NCBI GenBank assembly: GCA_022798155.1
Contig: JAAWLY010000063.1
Span: forward strand, 1 to 11,879
Direction: 5' to 3'
Length of the DNA stretch: 11,879 nucleotides
Source: Lawsonibacter sp.
Lineage (GTDB): Bacteria; Bacillota; Clostridia; Oscillospirales; Oscillospiraceae
Made by a program: the position numbers and the translations under genes. This document shows, in pieces, positions 6,456-11,879 of this stretch (positions within the stretch are counted from its first letter, which is position 1; each line of letters opens with the position of its first letter). The notes below the pieces were generated by a model, which did no database searches, was not told where the DNA came from, and saw only the letters and a list, made by a program, of their open reading frames with translations.

Positions 6456-7694
6456 ATGGGAAAGCAATTAAAAGTGGGAGCCTCCCGGACCTGCATCACG
6501 CCGGGGCCGGAGTACTTCCCCATAGAGCATTTTAAAAATCACATGACGGGCCAGCCCTCTGTATTCAGCGGCAAGATCGCCGAGGACATCTTCCTCCGGG
6601 TCGTCCTGATGGACAACGGCGAGACCCGCCTGGTGTGGGCAGTGCTGGACCTGCCCGGCGTGCCCGAGTCAGAGGAGGTGCGCCAGCTGATCGCCAACTG
6701 CGCCGGGGTGCCCGAGGGCAACGTCATCTACACCTGCACCCACAACCACAGCGGCCTGTACGCCGACAACCCCATCTTTGAGCGCTGGTACGGCGAGCCT
6801 TTCACCACCAAGGTGAAAAACTACCGCAAATTCCTCCGGGAGATCATCCCCGGCGCCATCAAGGCGGCGGAGGCGGACATGCGCCCCGCGACCATGGGGG
6901 TAAAGCGGGGCTCCTGCTACCTGAATGTGAACCGGAACGAGAAGGAGCTTGGCCCCAAGGCGGGGACCTACGGCTTCCGGGTGGACCGCCCCACCGACCG
7001 GGACCTGTATGTGGTGCGGTTCGACGACCAGCAGGGCAGCCCCATCGCCATTTTGTACAACTTCGCCGTCCACGCCTGCATGATGATCCACAACGACCCC
7101 GAGGGGAAGGGCACCGAGATCTCCGGGGATCTCGTGGGCCGGGCCTGCCGGATCATCGAGGGGCAGTACAATGACAAGACGGTAGTCATGTTCACCAGCG
7201 GCGCTGCCGGTGACATGAACCCCCTGATGATGTCCCGGGTCAACATTGTGGAGCCTGATGGCAGCATCACCACCAAAGAGCTGGGGGCCGCCGGGCCCAT
7301 CATCCTGGAGTTTATGGGCAGCCGGCTGGCCAGAGATATCCTCACCGTCAACCGGGAGATCGTCTGTTCCAACCCCTCCCCCGCCCTCTGGGCGGATGTT
7401 CAGCACTTCAGCCTGGACTCCACGGTGATCGAGATGCCTGGCCCCAGCCGCCCGGTGGACATCCGCATCGGGCTGATGATGCTGGGGGACACGGCGGTGA
7501 TCGTCAGCAACGGGGAGATATTCAACCAGATCGGCCGTCGGCTGAAGGACCGCACCCCCTTCCGGAACACCATGATGGTGACCCATGCCGGGGCCTGGCT
7601 GGGCTACATCCGGGACGACTCCGGCTCCGGCGTCTACGAGCAGAACGCCGCCCAGGCGGTGGACCAGCTGGTCAACCGCTTTATCAACCGCTGA
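6456..7694 (+). CDS. Neutral/alkaline non-lysosomal ceramidase-fold hydrolase, non-canonical
   Basis: 412 residues. The start lies 3 bases after the pseudogene stop, with GAGGAAGG just upstream. Family motifs appear in order: VGASRTCITP at the N-terminus, CTHNHSG (His96, His98), YNFAVHA (His206), EISGDLVG (Asp225), FTSGAAGDMNP (about 246-256), SNGEIFNQIG (Glu354) and GAWLGYI (Tyr384). The His, His, Glu, Tyr set matches the zinc site known for Pseudomonas aeruginosa neutral ceramidase. There the nucleophilic Ser lies in GDVSP; here the site reads GDMNP, with Asn255 in its place. There is no signal peptide and no C-terminal Ig-like domain, and the protein is shorter than secreted ceramidases (about 650 residues or more). 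It is therefore probably a cytoplasmic zinc hydrolase acting on another amide or ester, not on ceramide. It is the last gene of the operon. Confidence 0.82.
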   Translation: MGKQLKVGASRTCITPGPEYFPIEHFKNHMTGQPSVFSGKIAEDIFLRVVLMDNGETRLVWAVLDLPGVPESEEVRQLIANCAGVPEGNVIYTCTHNHSGLYADNPIFERWYGEPFTTKVKNYRKFLREIIPGAIKAAEADMRPATMGVKRGSCYLNVNRNEKELGPKAGTYGFRVDRPTDRDLYVVRFDDQQGSPIAILYNFAVHACMMIHNDPEGKGTEISGDLVGRACRIIEGQYNDKTVVMFTSGAAGDMNPLMMSRVNIVEPDGSITTKELGAAGPIILEFMGSRLARDILTVNREIVCSNPSPALWADVQHFSLDSTVIEMPGPSRPVDIRIGLMMLGDTAVIVSNGEIFNQIGRRLKDRTPFRNTMMVTHAGAWLGYIRDDSGSGVYEQNAAQAVDQLVNRFINR

Positions 7695-7711
7695 CCCCTC
7701 CCCTTTTACAT

Positions 7712-7751
7712 AGCGTGGAGGCCGCCCTGATCTCAGGACGGCCTCCACGCT
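7712..7751 (+). terminator. Long hairpin ending the operon (probable terminator)
   Basis: AGCGTGGAGGCCG at 7712-7724 pairs perfectly with CGGCCTCCACGCT at 7739-7751. Inside, CCTG at 7726-7729 pairs with CAGG at 7734-7737. The following plus-strand sequence (TGTCTATTCT) is only moderately T-rich. It lies 17 bases after the ceramidase-fold gene, in the convergent gap before the LysR gene, and could act in both directions. Confidence 0.7.
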
Positions 7752-7758
7752 GTCTATT

Positions 7759-7788
7759 CTGATCCCCACGCCGGAGGCGGGGGATCAG
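7759..7788 (-). terminator. Second hairpin, probable terminator of the LysR gene
   Basis: CTGATCCCC at 7759-7767 pairs with GGGGATCAG at 7780-7788, and CGCC pairs with GGCG in the loop. It begins 6 bases past the LysR stop codon on the minus strand. No clear T-run follows it, so termination may rely on this hairpin and the one at 7712-7751 together. Confidence 0.5.
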
Positions 7789-7794
7789 GGGCTG

Positions 7795-8757
7795 TTAAAA
7801 ATGGGGCTCGATCCTCATCTCCGCGGTGCGCTCCTTGATCATGTCGATCAGGTCCAGGAAGGGCTTGGGGTAGCGCTTCTGGGGGCGGTGGAAAATAACG
7901 ATCTCGCTGATCACCGCCGGCTTGGCGATGGGGAACGCATAGTAGCTGTCCGCGGGGTAGAACAGTTCTGACTTTCGGATCAGGGAGAGGTGGTGGCTGT
8001 CACAAAAGCCCCAGGCCACATGGTTGAACACCAGGTTGTTGATCATGTTCATGTTGGAGACTTCTGTGATGGACTGAAGGCTCAGGTTGCCGTCCTCCAT
8101 CAGCTTTTTCATGCGCTGGCCGAAACCGGTGGCCAGGGAGGGGGCGGCCAGGGGCACCGAGGCAAACTGGGACAGGGCGACCCCGGCCAGATTCCGCCGG
8201 ACGTCCTCCTCCGTCGCCTCCGGAAAGCACTGCTGAAAGAGCTTTTTGGAGATGAGGACATAGGCGCTGTCGGCATACAGCTTGTGCTCCACCAGCCCCT
8301 CGAAGTGCATGTCCTCCGTCTTGGAGCCGATCATCAGGTCCAGCTTTCCGTTGAGGCACATCTCCCGGAGCACCGCGTTTACCTCCTCCACGATGCTGTA
8401 GGTGACGTTGGGATAGCGGCTGCTGAACTCCACCAGGGGGATAAAGTCCAGCAGATGGGAGGCTTTGGGGGTGTAGATACCGATGGTCAGAGGGGTGGGC
8501 CGCCCGCTGTACTGGTGGAGCTCCCTCCGCAGCTCCTGCTGGATGCGCTGGATGCGGGTAGCCGCGTGGTAGACCAGCTGTCCCGCCTCCGTCAGTTTGG
8601 TCTTGGGCTTGCGGATCAGCAGCGGCGCGCCGTAGTCCTCCTCCAGCTTTTTCAGATAGGTGGACAGGCTCTGTTGGGAGATGTGCAGCTTTTTGGCGGC
8701 CTCAGAAATATTGAGCTCGTTGGCAATTTCGATGAAATACTCCAAGGAAGGCTCCAT
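7795..8757 (-). CDS. LysR-family transcriptional regulator
   Basis: 320 residues, the usual size. The N-terminal winged helix-turn-helix is plain: EYFIEIANELNISEAAKKL, then HISQQSLSTYLKKLEE (about residues 6-41), then the wing PLLIRKPKTKLTEAG and the linker helix. The co-inducer-binding domain starts near residue 93 (LTIGIYTPKAS), followed by IVEEVNAVLREMCLNGKLDLMIG, a standard segment of subdomain 1. Its ATG (8757) is preceded on the minus strand by GAGAGGGG. It is divergent from the carboxylesterase at 9134, the classical arrangement in which a LysR protein controls the neighbouring gene and itself. The co-inducer may be a substrate or product of the hydrolases. It could also act on the operon that ends convergently with it, although no copy of the repeat cluster at 8892-8988 is seen upstream of that operon. 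Confidence 0.93.
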   Translation of the reverse strand: MEPSLEYFIEIANELNISEAAKKLHISQQSLSTYLKKLEEDYGAPLLIRKPKTKLTEAGQLVYHAATRIQRIQQELRRELHQYSGRPTPLTIGIYTPKASHLLDFIPLVEFSSRYPNVTYSIVEEVNAVLREMCLNGKLDLMIGSKTEDMHFEGLVEHKLYADSAYVLISKKLFQQCFPEATEEDVRRNLAGVALSQFASVPLAAPSLATGFGQRMKKLMEDGNLSLQSITEVSNMNMINNLVFNHVAWGFCDSHHLSLIRKSELFYPADSYYAFPIAKPAVISEIVIFHRPQKRYPKPFLDLIDMIKERTAEMRIEPHF

Positions 8758-8846
8758 GACAGGTCCCCTCTCTCAATGATATATTCGGGTGGTGTGGCCC
8801 GGCATATCCGCCAGACAGCGTCCCCATTATCTGTCCTTTTGGCCCA

Positions 8847-8875
8847 AGTATAGCATAGTTTTCCGCCGTAAACAA
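8847..8875 (-). promoter_or_regulatory. Promoter of the LysR regulator gene
   Basis: On the minus strand TTGTTT (8875-8870) and TATACT (8852-8847) are separated by exactly 17 bases. Transcription would start near 8840, giving an untranslated leader of about 83 bases before the ATG at 8757. The -35 box lies just beside the GTTCC cluster, which suits autoregulation. Confidence 0.65.
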
Positions 8876-8891
8876 TCCCCGTTCTGTGTCC

Positions 8892-8988
8892 GTTCCACCG
8901 CTGGTTCCAGGCACCTATGGGAGTATGTTCCGACACATAGCTCGGAAGTAAAGTTCCAAGGATTTTTACGGTTCCGTTTTGGAGGAAC
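8892..8988. repeat. Cluster of GTTCC/GGAAC elements, candidate operator region
   Basis: Five GTTCC copies start at 8892, 8904, 8927, 8953 and 8971, and a GGAAC lies at 8984-8988, all within 97 bases. Two perfect inverted repeats are formed: TTCCGA-N8-TCGGAA at 8928-8947 and GTTCC-N8-GGAAC at 8971-8988. Their centres are 42 bases apart, about four helical turns. The cluster lies between the divergent LysR and carboxylesterase promoters. The rest of the intergenic stretch (8758-9133) holds only the two promoters, the LysR leader and an AT-rich block near 9061-9120. Confidence 0.5.
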
Positions 8989-9081
8989 TACAGATATATA
9001 GCCAAACGCTTCCGCCAAAGCCCATATTCAGGCTTTTCCTCTGGCCGATTAAAAGAAAAGACTGCATAAAAATTATAGATA

Positions 9082-9111
9082 TTGACATTATGTATAACAA
9101 AATATTATAAT
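9082..9111 (+). promoter_or_regulatory. Consensus sigma-A promoter of the carboxylesterase gene
   Basis: Perfect TTGACA (9082-9087) and perfect TATAAT (9106-9111) are separated by 18 bases in a strongly AT-rich block. Transcription would start near 9118, so the ribosome site AGGGAG at 9121-9126 is almost at the 5' end of the message. So strong a core promoter suggests that control is by repression or by a binding protein rather than by weak boxes. Confidence 0.82.
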
Positions 9112-9133
9112 AACAACAAAAGGGAGTGATTAC

Positions 9134-10609
9134 GTGCGAGAGACAAAGATTGAAACCGGTAAAGTGCGGGGAATTTCCTGCGGCTGGCCAAGTATTACCG
9201 TCTTTTATGGTATCCCCTACGCCGCCCCCCCGGTGGGGGAGCTGCGGTGGCGTCCCCCTCGGCCCGCCGCGAGCTGGGAGGGGGTTCGGGACTGCGTCCG
9301 GCCTGGCCCTCGCTGTCCCCAGCTGGGGGTAGGGAAGGGGTCCTTCTACGAGCGGGAATTTTACCCTGTAGAGGAGCCCATGGATGAGGACTGCCTGTAC
9401 CTGAATGTCTGGACCTCCGCCCAGAGCGCGGACGAGAAGCTGCCGGTAATCTTCTGGGTCCACGGCGGGGCCTTTATGACAGGCTATGGCCATTCCGCCC
9501 ATTTTGACGGGGAGCCATTCGCCCGGCAGGGAGTAATCCTGGTCACCATCAACTACCGGCTGAACATCTTCGGCTGGATGGTCCATCCCGAGCTGTCCGC
9601 CGAGTCTGACCGCCATGCCTCGGGCAACTACGGGCTGCTGGACCAGATTTTCGCCCTGGAGTGGGTCCGGCGGAACATCGCCGCTTTTGGCGGCGACCCG
9701 GACAACATCACGATCGCCGGGCAGTCCGCCGGAGCCATGTGCGTCCAGGCCCTGCTGACCACCCCCCTGACCCAGGGCATGGTGAGCAAGGCTATTATGC
9801 AGAGCGGCGGCGGAATTACCGCTGCCCCGGATATGCGCTTCCCCACTTTAGAGGAGGCGGAGGCGCGCACCGACCTGTCCCTGCTGGGGGTATCCTCCAT
9901 CGCCCAGGCCCGGGCCCTGCCCTGGCAGGAGCTGCTCCAGCGGTGGATGGCCTCCATGCCCTCGCCGGGGCTGCTCCGTACCCCGGTGATAGACGGCTGG
10001 GTACTGCCGGACAGCCTGGACAACATGGCCCGGGCCGGAAATTACCGCCACGTCCCCTGTCTCATCGGCTGCACCGCCAAGGAGGGGATTCCCGCCGCCC
10101 CCAATTACCAGCTCTGGAAGCAGCAACTAGACCGGGAGTACGGCCTCGGGAAGGCCGGGGAGTTTGACGCCCTGTGCGGCGGCGCGGCGGGCTTTAAGGC
10201 CTACTCCAAGGACCACTTTACCCTCCACTGCCGGGCTGCGGCGGAGGCCTGGGCCCTGCTGCTGGAAAAACAGAAGACCGGCCCGGCCTATGTCTACTGT
10301 CTGGACCGGCAGCTGCCCGGAGATGATATGGGATCCTTCCACGCCGCCGACCTGTGGTACGTCTTCCGGACCCTGCACCGCTCCTGGCGGCCCTGGGAGA
10401 AGGAGGACCTGTGGCTGGCCTACGCCTGCAACACCTACTGGGCCCAGTTCGCCAAAACCGGAGTTCCCCAGGGGGACCGGCTGCCGGAGTGGACCCCATA
10501 CACAGCCGCCTCCCCCCAGACCATGGAGCTGGGCGCGGAGATCGGTATGACACAGCTCCCACCCGACCTGCGGGCGGAGTTCCGGAAAGCCTTTTTGCTG
10601 GGGGAATAG
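9134..10609 (+). CDS. Type-B carboxylesterase/lipase family protein
   Basis: 491 residues, full length for the family. The start is GTG at 9134, with AGGGAG at 9121-9126 placed 7 bases upstream. The diagnostic blocks are all present: FYGIPYAAPPVGELRWRPP at about 24-42, EDCLYLNVW at 85-93, the oxyanion-hole HGG at 110-112, the nucleophile elbow GQSAG with Ser198, the acid Glu317 in GCTAKEG, and His403 in SFHAADLWYVF. The triad Ser198-Glu317-His403 therefore looks complete. There is no signal peptide, so the enzyme should be cytoplasmic and act on imported small esters. It is the intact counterpart of the remnant at 5701-6452, but the two differ enough to be paralogues rather than a recent duplication. 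It is divergent from LysR and followed by its own terminator, so it is probably a single-gene transcript. The natural ester substrate is unknown. Confidence 0.92.
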   Translation: MRETKIETGKVRGISCGWPSITVFYGIPYAAPPVGELRWRPPRPAASWEGVRDCVRPGPRCPQLGVGKGSFYEREFYPVEEPMDEDCLYLNVWTSAQSADEKLPVIFWVHGGAFMTGYGHSAHFDGEPFARQGVILVTINYRLNIFGWMVHPELSAESDRHASGNYGLLDQIFALEWVRRNIAAFGGDPDNITIAGQSAGAMCVQALLTTPLTQGMVSKAIMQSGGGITAAPDMRFPTLEEAEARTDLSLLGVSSIAQARALPWQELLQRWMASMPSPGLLRTPVIDGWVLPDSLDNMARAGNYRHVPCLIGCTAKEGIPAAPNYQLWKQQLDREYGLGKAGEFDALCGGAAGFKAYSKDHFTLHCRAAAEAWALLLEKQKTGPAYVYCLDRQLPGDDMGSFHAADLWYVFRTLHRSWRPWEKEDLWLAYACNTYWAQFAKTGVPQGDRLPEWTPYTAASPQTMELGAEIGMTQLPPDLRAEFRKAFLLGE

Positions 10610-10696
10610 CGTTTTCGTCAGAAAGTCGAAATTTGTTTCTGTGAAAATACGGCTCGACGGGTGGAAAAGCAGAGAAAAGTTCCTTAAAAAGTTGAG

Positions 10697-10712
10697 CTCT
10701 TACATGTAAGAG
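10697..10712. repeat. Perfect 16-bp palindrome next to the terminator
   Basis: CTCTTACATGTAAGAG is fully self-complementary with 8-bp half-sites and no spacer. Its last two bases overlap the base of the terminator stem. It lies about 100 bases upstream of the TRAP operon -35 box. It may be an operator for a dimeric regulator; a role as RNA hairpin is less likely because there is no loop. Confidence 0.45.
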
Positions 10713-10746
10713 GGCCCTATCCATCCTATGGACAGGGCCCTTTTTT
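10711..10746 (+). terminator. Rho-independent terminator of the carboxylesterase gene
   Basis: GGGCCCT (10712-10718) pairs with AGGGCCC (10734-10740) and TCCAT (10720-10724) with ATGGA (10728-10732) around a 3-base loop, with one A-C mismatch. Six T follow directly (10741-10746). Confidence 0.92.
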
Positions 10747-10811
10747 GGATAAAACGACTATAATTCTCCCCCAAAAGTCCACGGAAATAGTGCGGGATGA
10801 AAAAATCGCGG

Positions 10812-10840
10812 TTGACAAGTGAATAATCAAATGTTATAGT
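10812..10840 (+). promoter_or_regulatory. Near-consensus sigma-A promoter of the TRAP operon
   Basis: Perfect TTGACA (10812-10817), 17-base spacer, TATAGT (10835-10840), giving a start near 10847 and a leader of about 50-65 bases. Apart from the palindrome, terminator and promoter, the gap 10610-10899 shows nothing recognisable. Confidence 0.8.
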
Positions 10841-10911
10841 TTTGCTTGCATTAAATAATTTATAGTAATAATAAGAGGCGAACATTATAACAAGGAGGAA
10901 TGAATATCCAG

Positions 10912-11394
10912 ATGAAAAAAATACTTACCTATCTGGAGGAGAACCTGGAAGAAATTCTGATGGTGATCCTTCTGGGGGCCATCTCCCTGGTCATCTTCGC
11001 CCAGGTGATCGCCCGGCTGTTTGACAAGGGCTTCCCCTGGGCAGAGGAGTTCTGCCGGTACTGCTTTGTCTATACCGGCATGCTCAGCGCAGGGTACTGT
11101 ATCCGCAAGGGTGTGGGTATCCGGGTGGACGCCATCTACGGATTTTTCCCCAAGGCGCTCCAGCTGGTTATCGACTACGCGGGCAAGATTCTGCTCACCG
11201 TCATCTACGCCTATCTGGCCTGGGGGTCCATCGGTCTGATCTCCATCACCACCAACCTGAGCACCGCCATCCAGCTTCCCATGAAATACGTCTATATGGC
11301 CATCCCCCTGGGCTTTGGTCTGGGGACCATCCGGGGTGTGCAGGACCTAATTCTGTTCACCAAAAAGAATCTTGCGGAAAAGGAGGAAAATTAA
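10912..11394 (+). CDS. dctQ: TRAP transporter small permease subunit (DctQ type)
   Basis: 160 residues with four membrane segments, the normal plan of the DctQ subunit. Supporting motifs are the first helix ILMVILLGAISLVIFAQVIARL, the conserved FPWAEEFCRYCFVYTGMLSAGYC block (Trp-Ala-Glu-Glu followed by Arg), then GVGIRVDAIYGFFP and the final helices around QLPMKYVYMAIPLGFGL. It anchors the large permease in the cytoplasmic membrane and takes part in sodium-driven uptake of an organic acid captured by an extracytoplasmic binding protein. The start is uncertain. AAGGAGG at 10892-10898 is only 1 base from the ATG at 10900 and 13 bases from the ATG at 10912; I prefer 10912 because a 1-base gap should not work. 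The binding protein is not upstream, so it probably lies beyond the right edge. Confidence 0.9.
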   Translation: MKKILTYLEENLEEILMVILLGAISLVIFAQVIARLFDKGFPWAEEFCRYCFVYTGMLSAGYCIRKGVGIRVDAIYGFFPKALQLVIDYAGKILLTVIYAYLAWGSIGLISITTNLSTAIQLPMKYVYMAIPLGFGLGTIRGVQDLILFTKKNLAEKEEN

Positions 11395-11879
11395 GTGCTT
11401 GGTATTGTATTTGGCAGCTTTGTTGTGCTGCTGTTCCTGGGAATTCCCATCGCCGGGTCTATGATCTTCTCCACCCTGCTGCCCTCCTTTGCCATCGCCA
11501 ACTTCCCCGGCAACCTGAACTACATCCTTCGGGCCACGGTCTCCGGCCTGGACACCATGAGCATCCTGGCCATTCCCCTGTTTATGCTCTCCGGCGCCAT
11601 CATGGCCCAGGGCGGCATCTCCCGCAAGCTCTTTGACATCTTCGCCGTCTTTATCGGCAAGTTCAAGGCCGGAATGCCCTGCGCCGTAGTGGTCACCTGC
11701 CTGTTCTATGGGGCTATCTCCGGCTCCGGCCCGGCCACCGTGGCCGCCGTGGGCGCCATGTGCATCCCGGTGCTCACCGAGCTGGGCTACGACAAAAAGT
11801 TCGCCGCCGCTATCGTGGCCACCGCCGGCGGGCTGGGGGTCATCATCCCGCCCTCCATCCCCATGATTATGTACGGCGT
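11395..11879 (+). CDS. dctM: TRAP transporter large permease subunit (DctM type), 3' truncated by window
   Basis: It starts with GTG directly after the DctQ stop codon, with AGGAGG at 11381-11386 placed 8 bases upstream, so the two are translationally coupled. The 161 visible codons translate as the N-terminus of DctM: VLLFLGIPIAGSM, LAIPLFMLSGAIMAQGG, the segment FYGAISGSGPATVAAVG, and ATAGGLGVIIPPSIPMIMYG. These are the conserved family blocks of the first half of a protein of about 430 residues. The protein forms the transport channel of the TRAP system with DctQ. The remainder and the likely DctP gene are outside the window, so the substrate class cannot be judged. Confidence 0.93.
   Translation, partial: MLGIVFGSFVVLLFLGIPIAGSMIFSTLLPSFAIANFPGNLNYILRATVSGLDTMSILAIPLFMLSGAIMAQGGISRKLFDIFAVFIGKFKAGMPCAVVVTCLFYGAISGSGPATVAAVGAMCIPVLTELGYDKKFAAAIVATAGGLGVIIPPSIPMIMYG

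Noticed and set aside
7990..8853. 287-codon plus-strand frame antisense to LysR
   Set aside because: The translation is compositionally odd, runs through the LysR promoter and has no start signals; the LysR protein is unambiguous.
8892..8988. CRISPR-like repeat array
   Set aside because: The repeated unit is only 5 bases with irregular spacing (12-26 bases); this fits an operator cluster, not CRISPR.

Overview
The window reads as a moderately high-GC Clostridia genome, most likely a gut Oscillospiraceae relative (Flavonifractor, Lawsonibacter or Oscillibacter type). The basis is strong AGGAGG-type ribosome binding sites, sigma-A promoters, GC-rich third positions, a TRAP transporter and LysR-controlled catabolic genes. 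This is inferred from style; no marker gene is present. The left edge (about 1-690) is visibly more AT-rich than the rest.

Layout. Positions 2-316 hold the C-terminal end of a probable Crp/Fnr-type regulator, followed by a clear terminator. A sigma-A promoter near 618-647 then appears to drive one long plus-strand operon (698-7694). Its genes in order are an Abhydrolase_10-type alpha/beta hydrolase, an MFS transporter, an ion-transporter-superfamily (MatC/SLC13-like) permease, an MBL-fold metallohydrolase, a broken carboxylesterase, and a protein of the neutral/alkaline ceramidase fold. The operon ends in two hairpins shared with a convergent LysR regulator gene (7795-8757, minus strand). LysR is divergent from an intact type-B carboxylesterase (9134-10609). 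The divergent intergenic region carries a well-formed promoter for each gene and a dense cluster of GTTCC/GGAAC elements. After a strong terminator and a near-consensus promoter, a TRAP transporter operon begins (DctQ, then DctM cut by the window edge).

How it may work together. None of the hydrolases shows a signal peptide, so they should act in the cytoplasm on small molecules brought in by the three transport systems (MFS, MatC/SLC13-like, TRAP). Together with the LysR regulator this looks like an accessory catabolic locus for an ester-, lactone- or amide-containing organic acid. The substrate cannot be read from sequence. Two enzymes look catalytically altered. The Abhydrolase_10 protein has Gly where the nucleophilic Ser is expected and Leu where the catalytic His is expected. 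The ceramidase-fold protein has Asn where true ceramidases have the nucleophilic Ser, but it keeps the zinc ligands. A third hydrolase, the internal carboxylesterase, has lost its middle and is frameshifted. The combination of possible pseudoenzyme, decayed esterase and divergent intact esterase is the most unusual part of the window.
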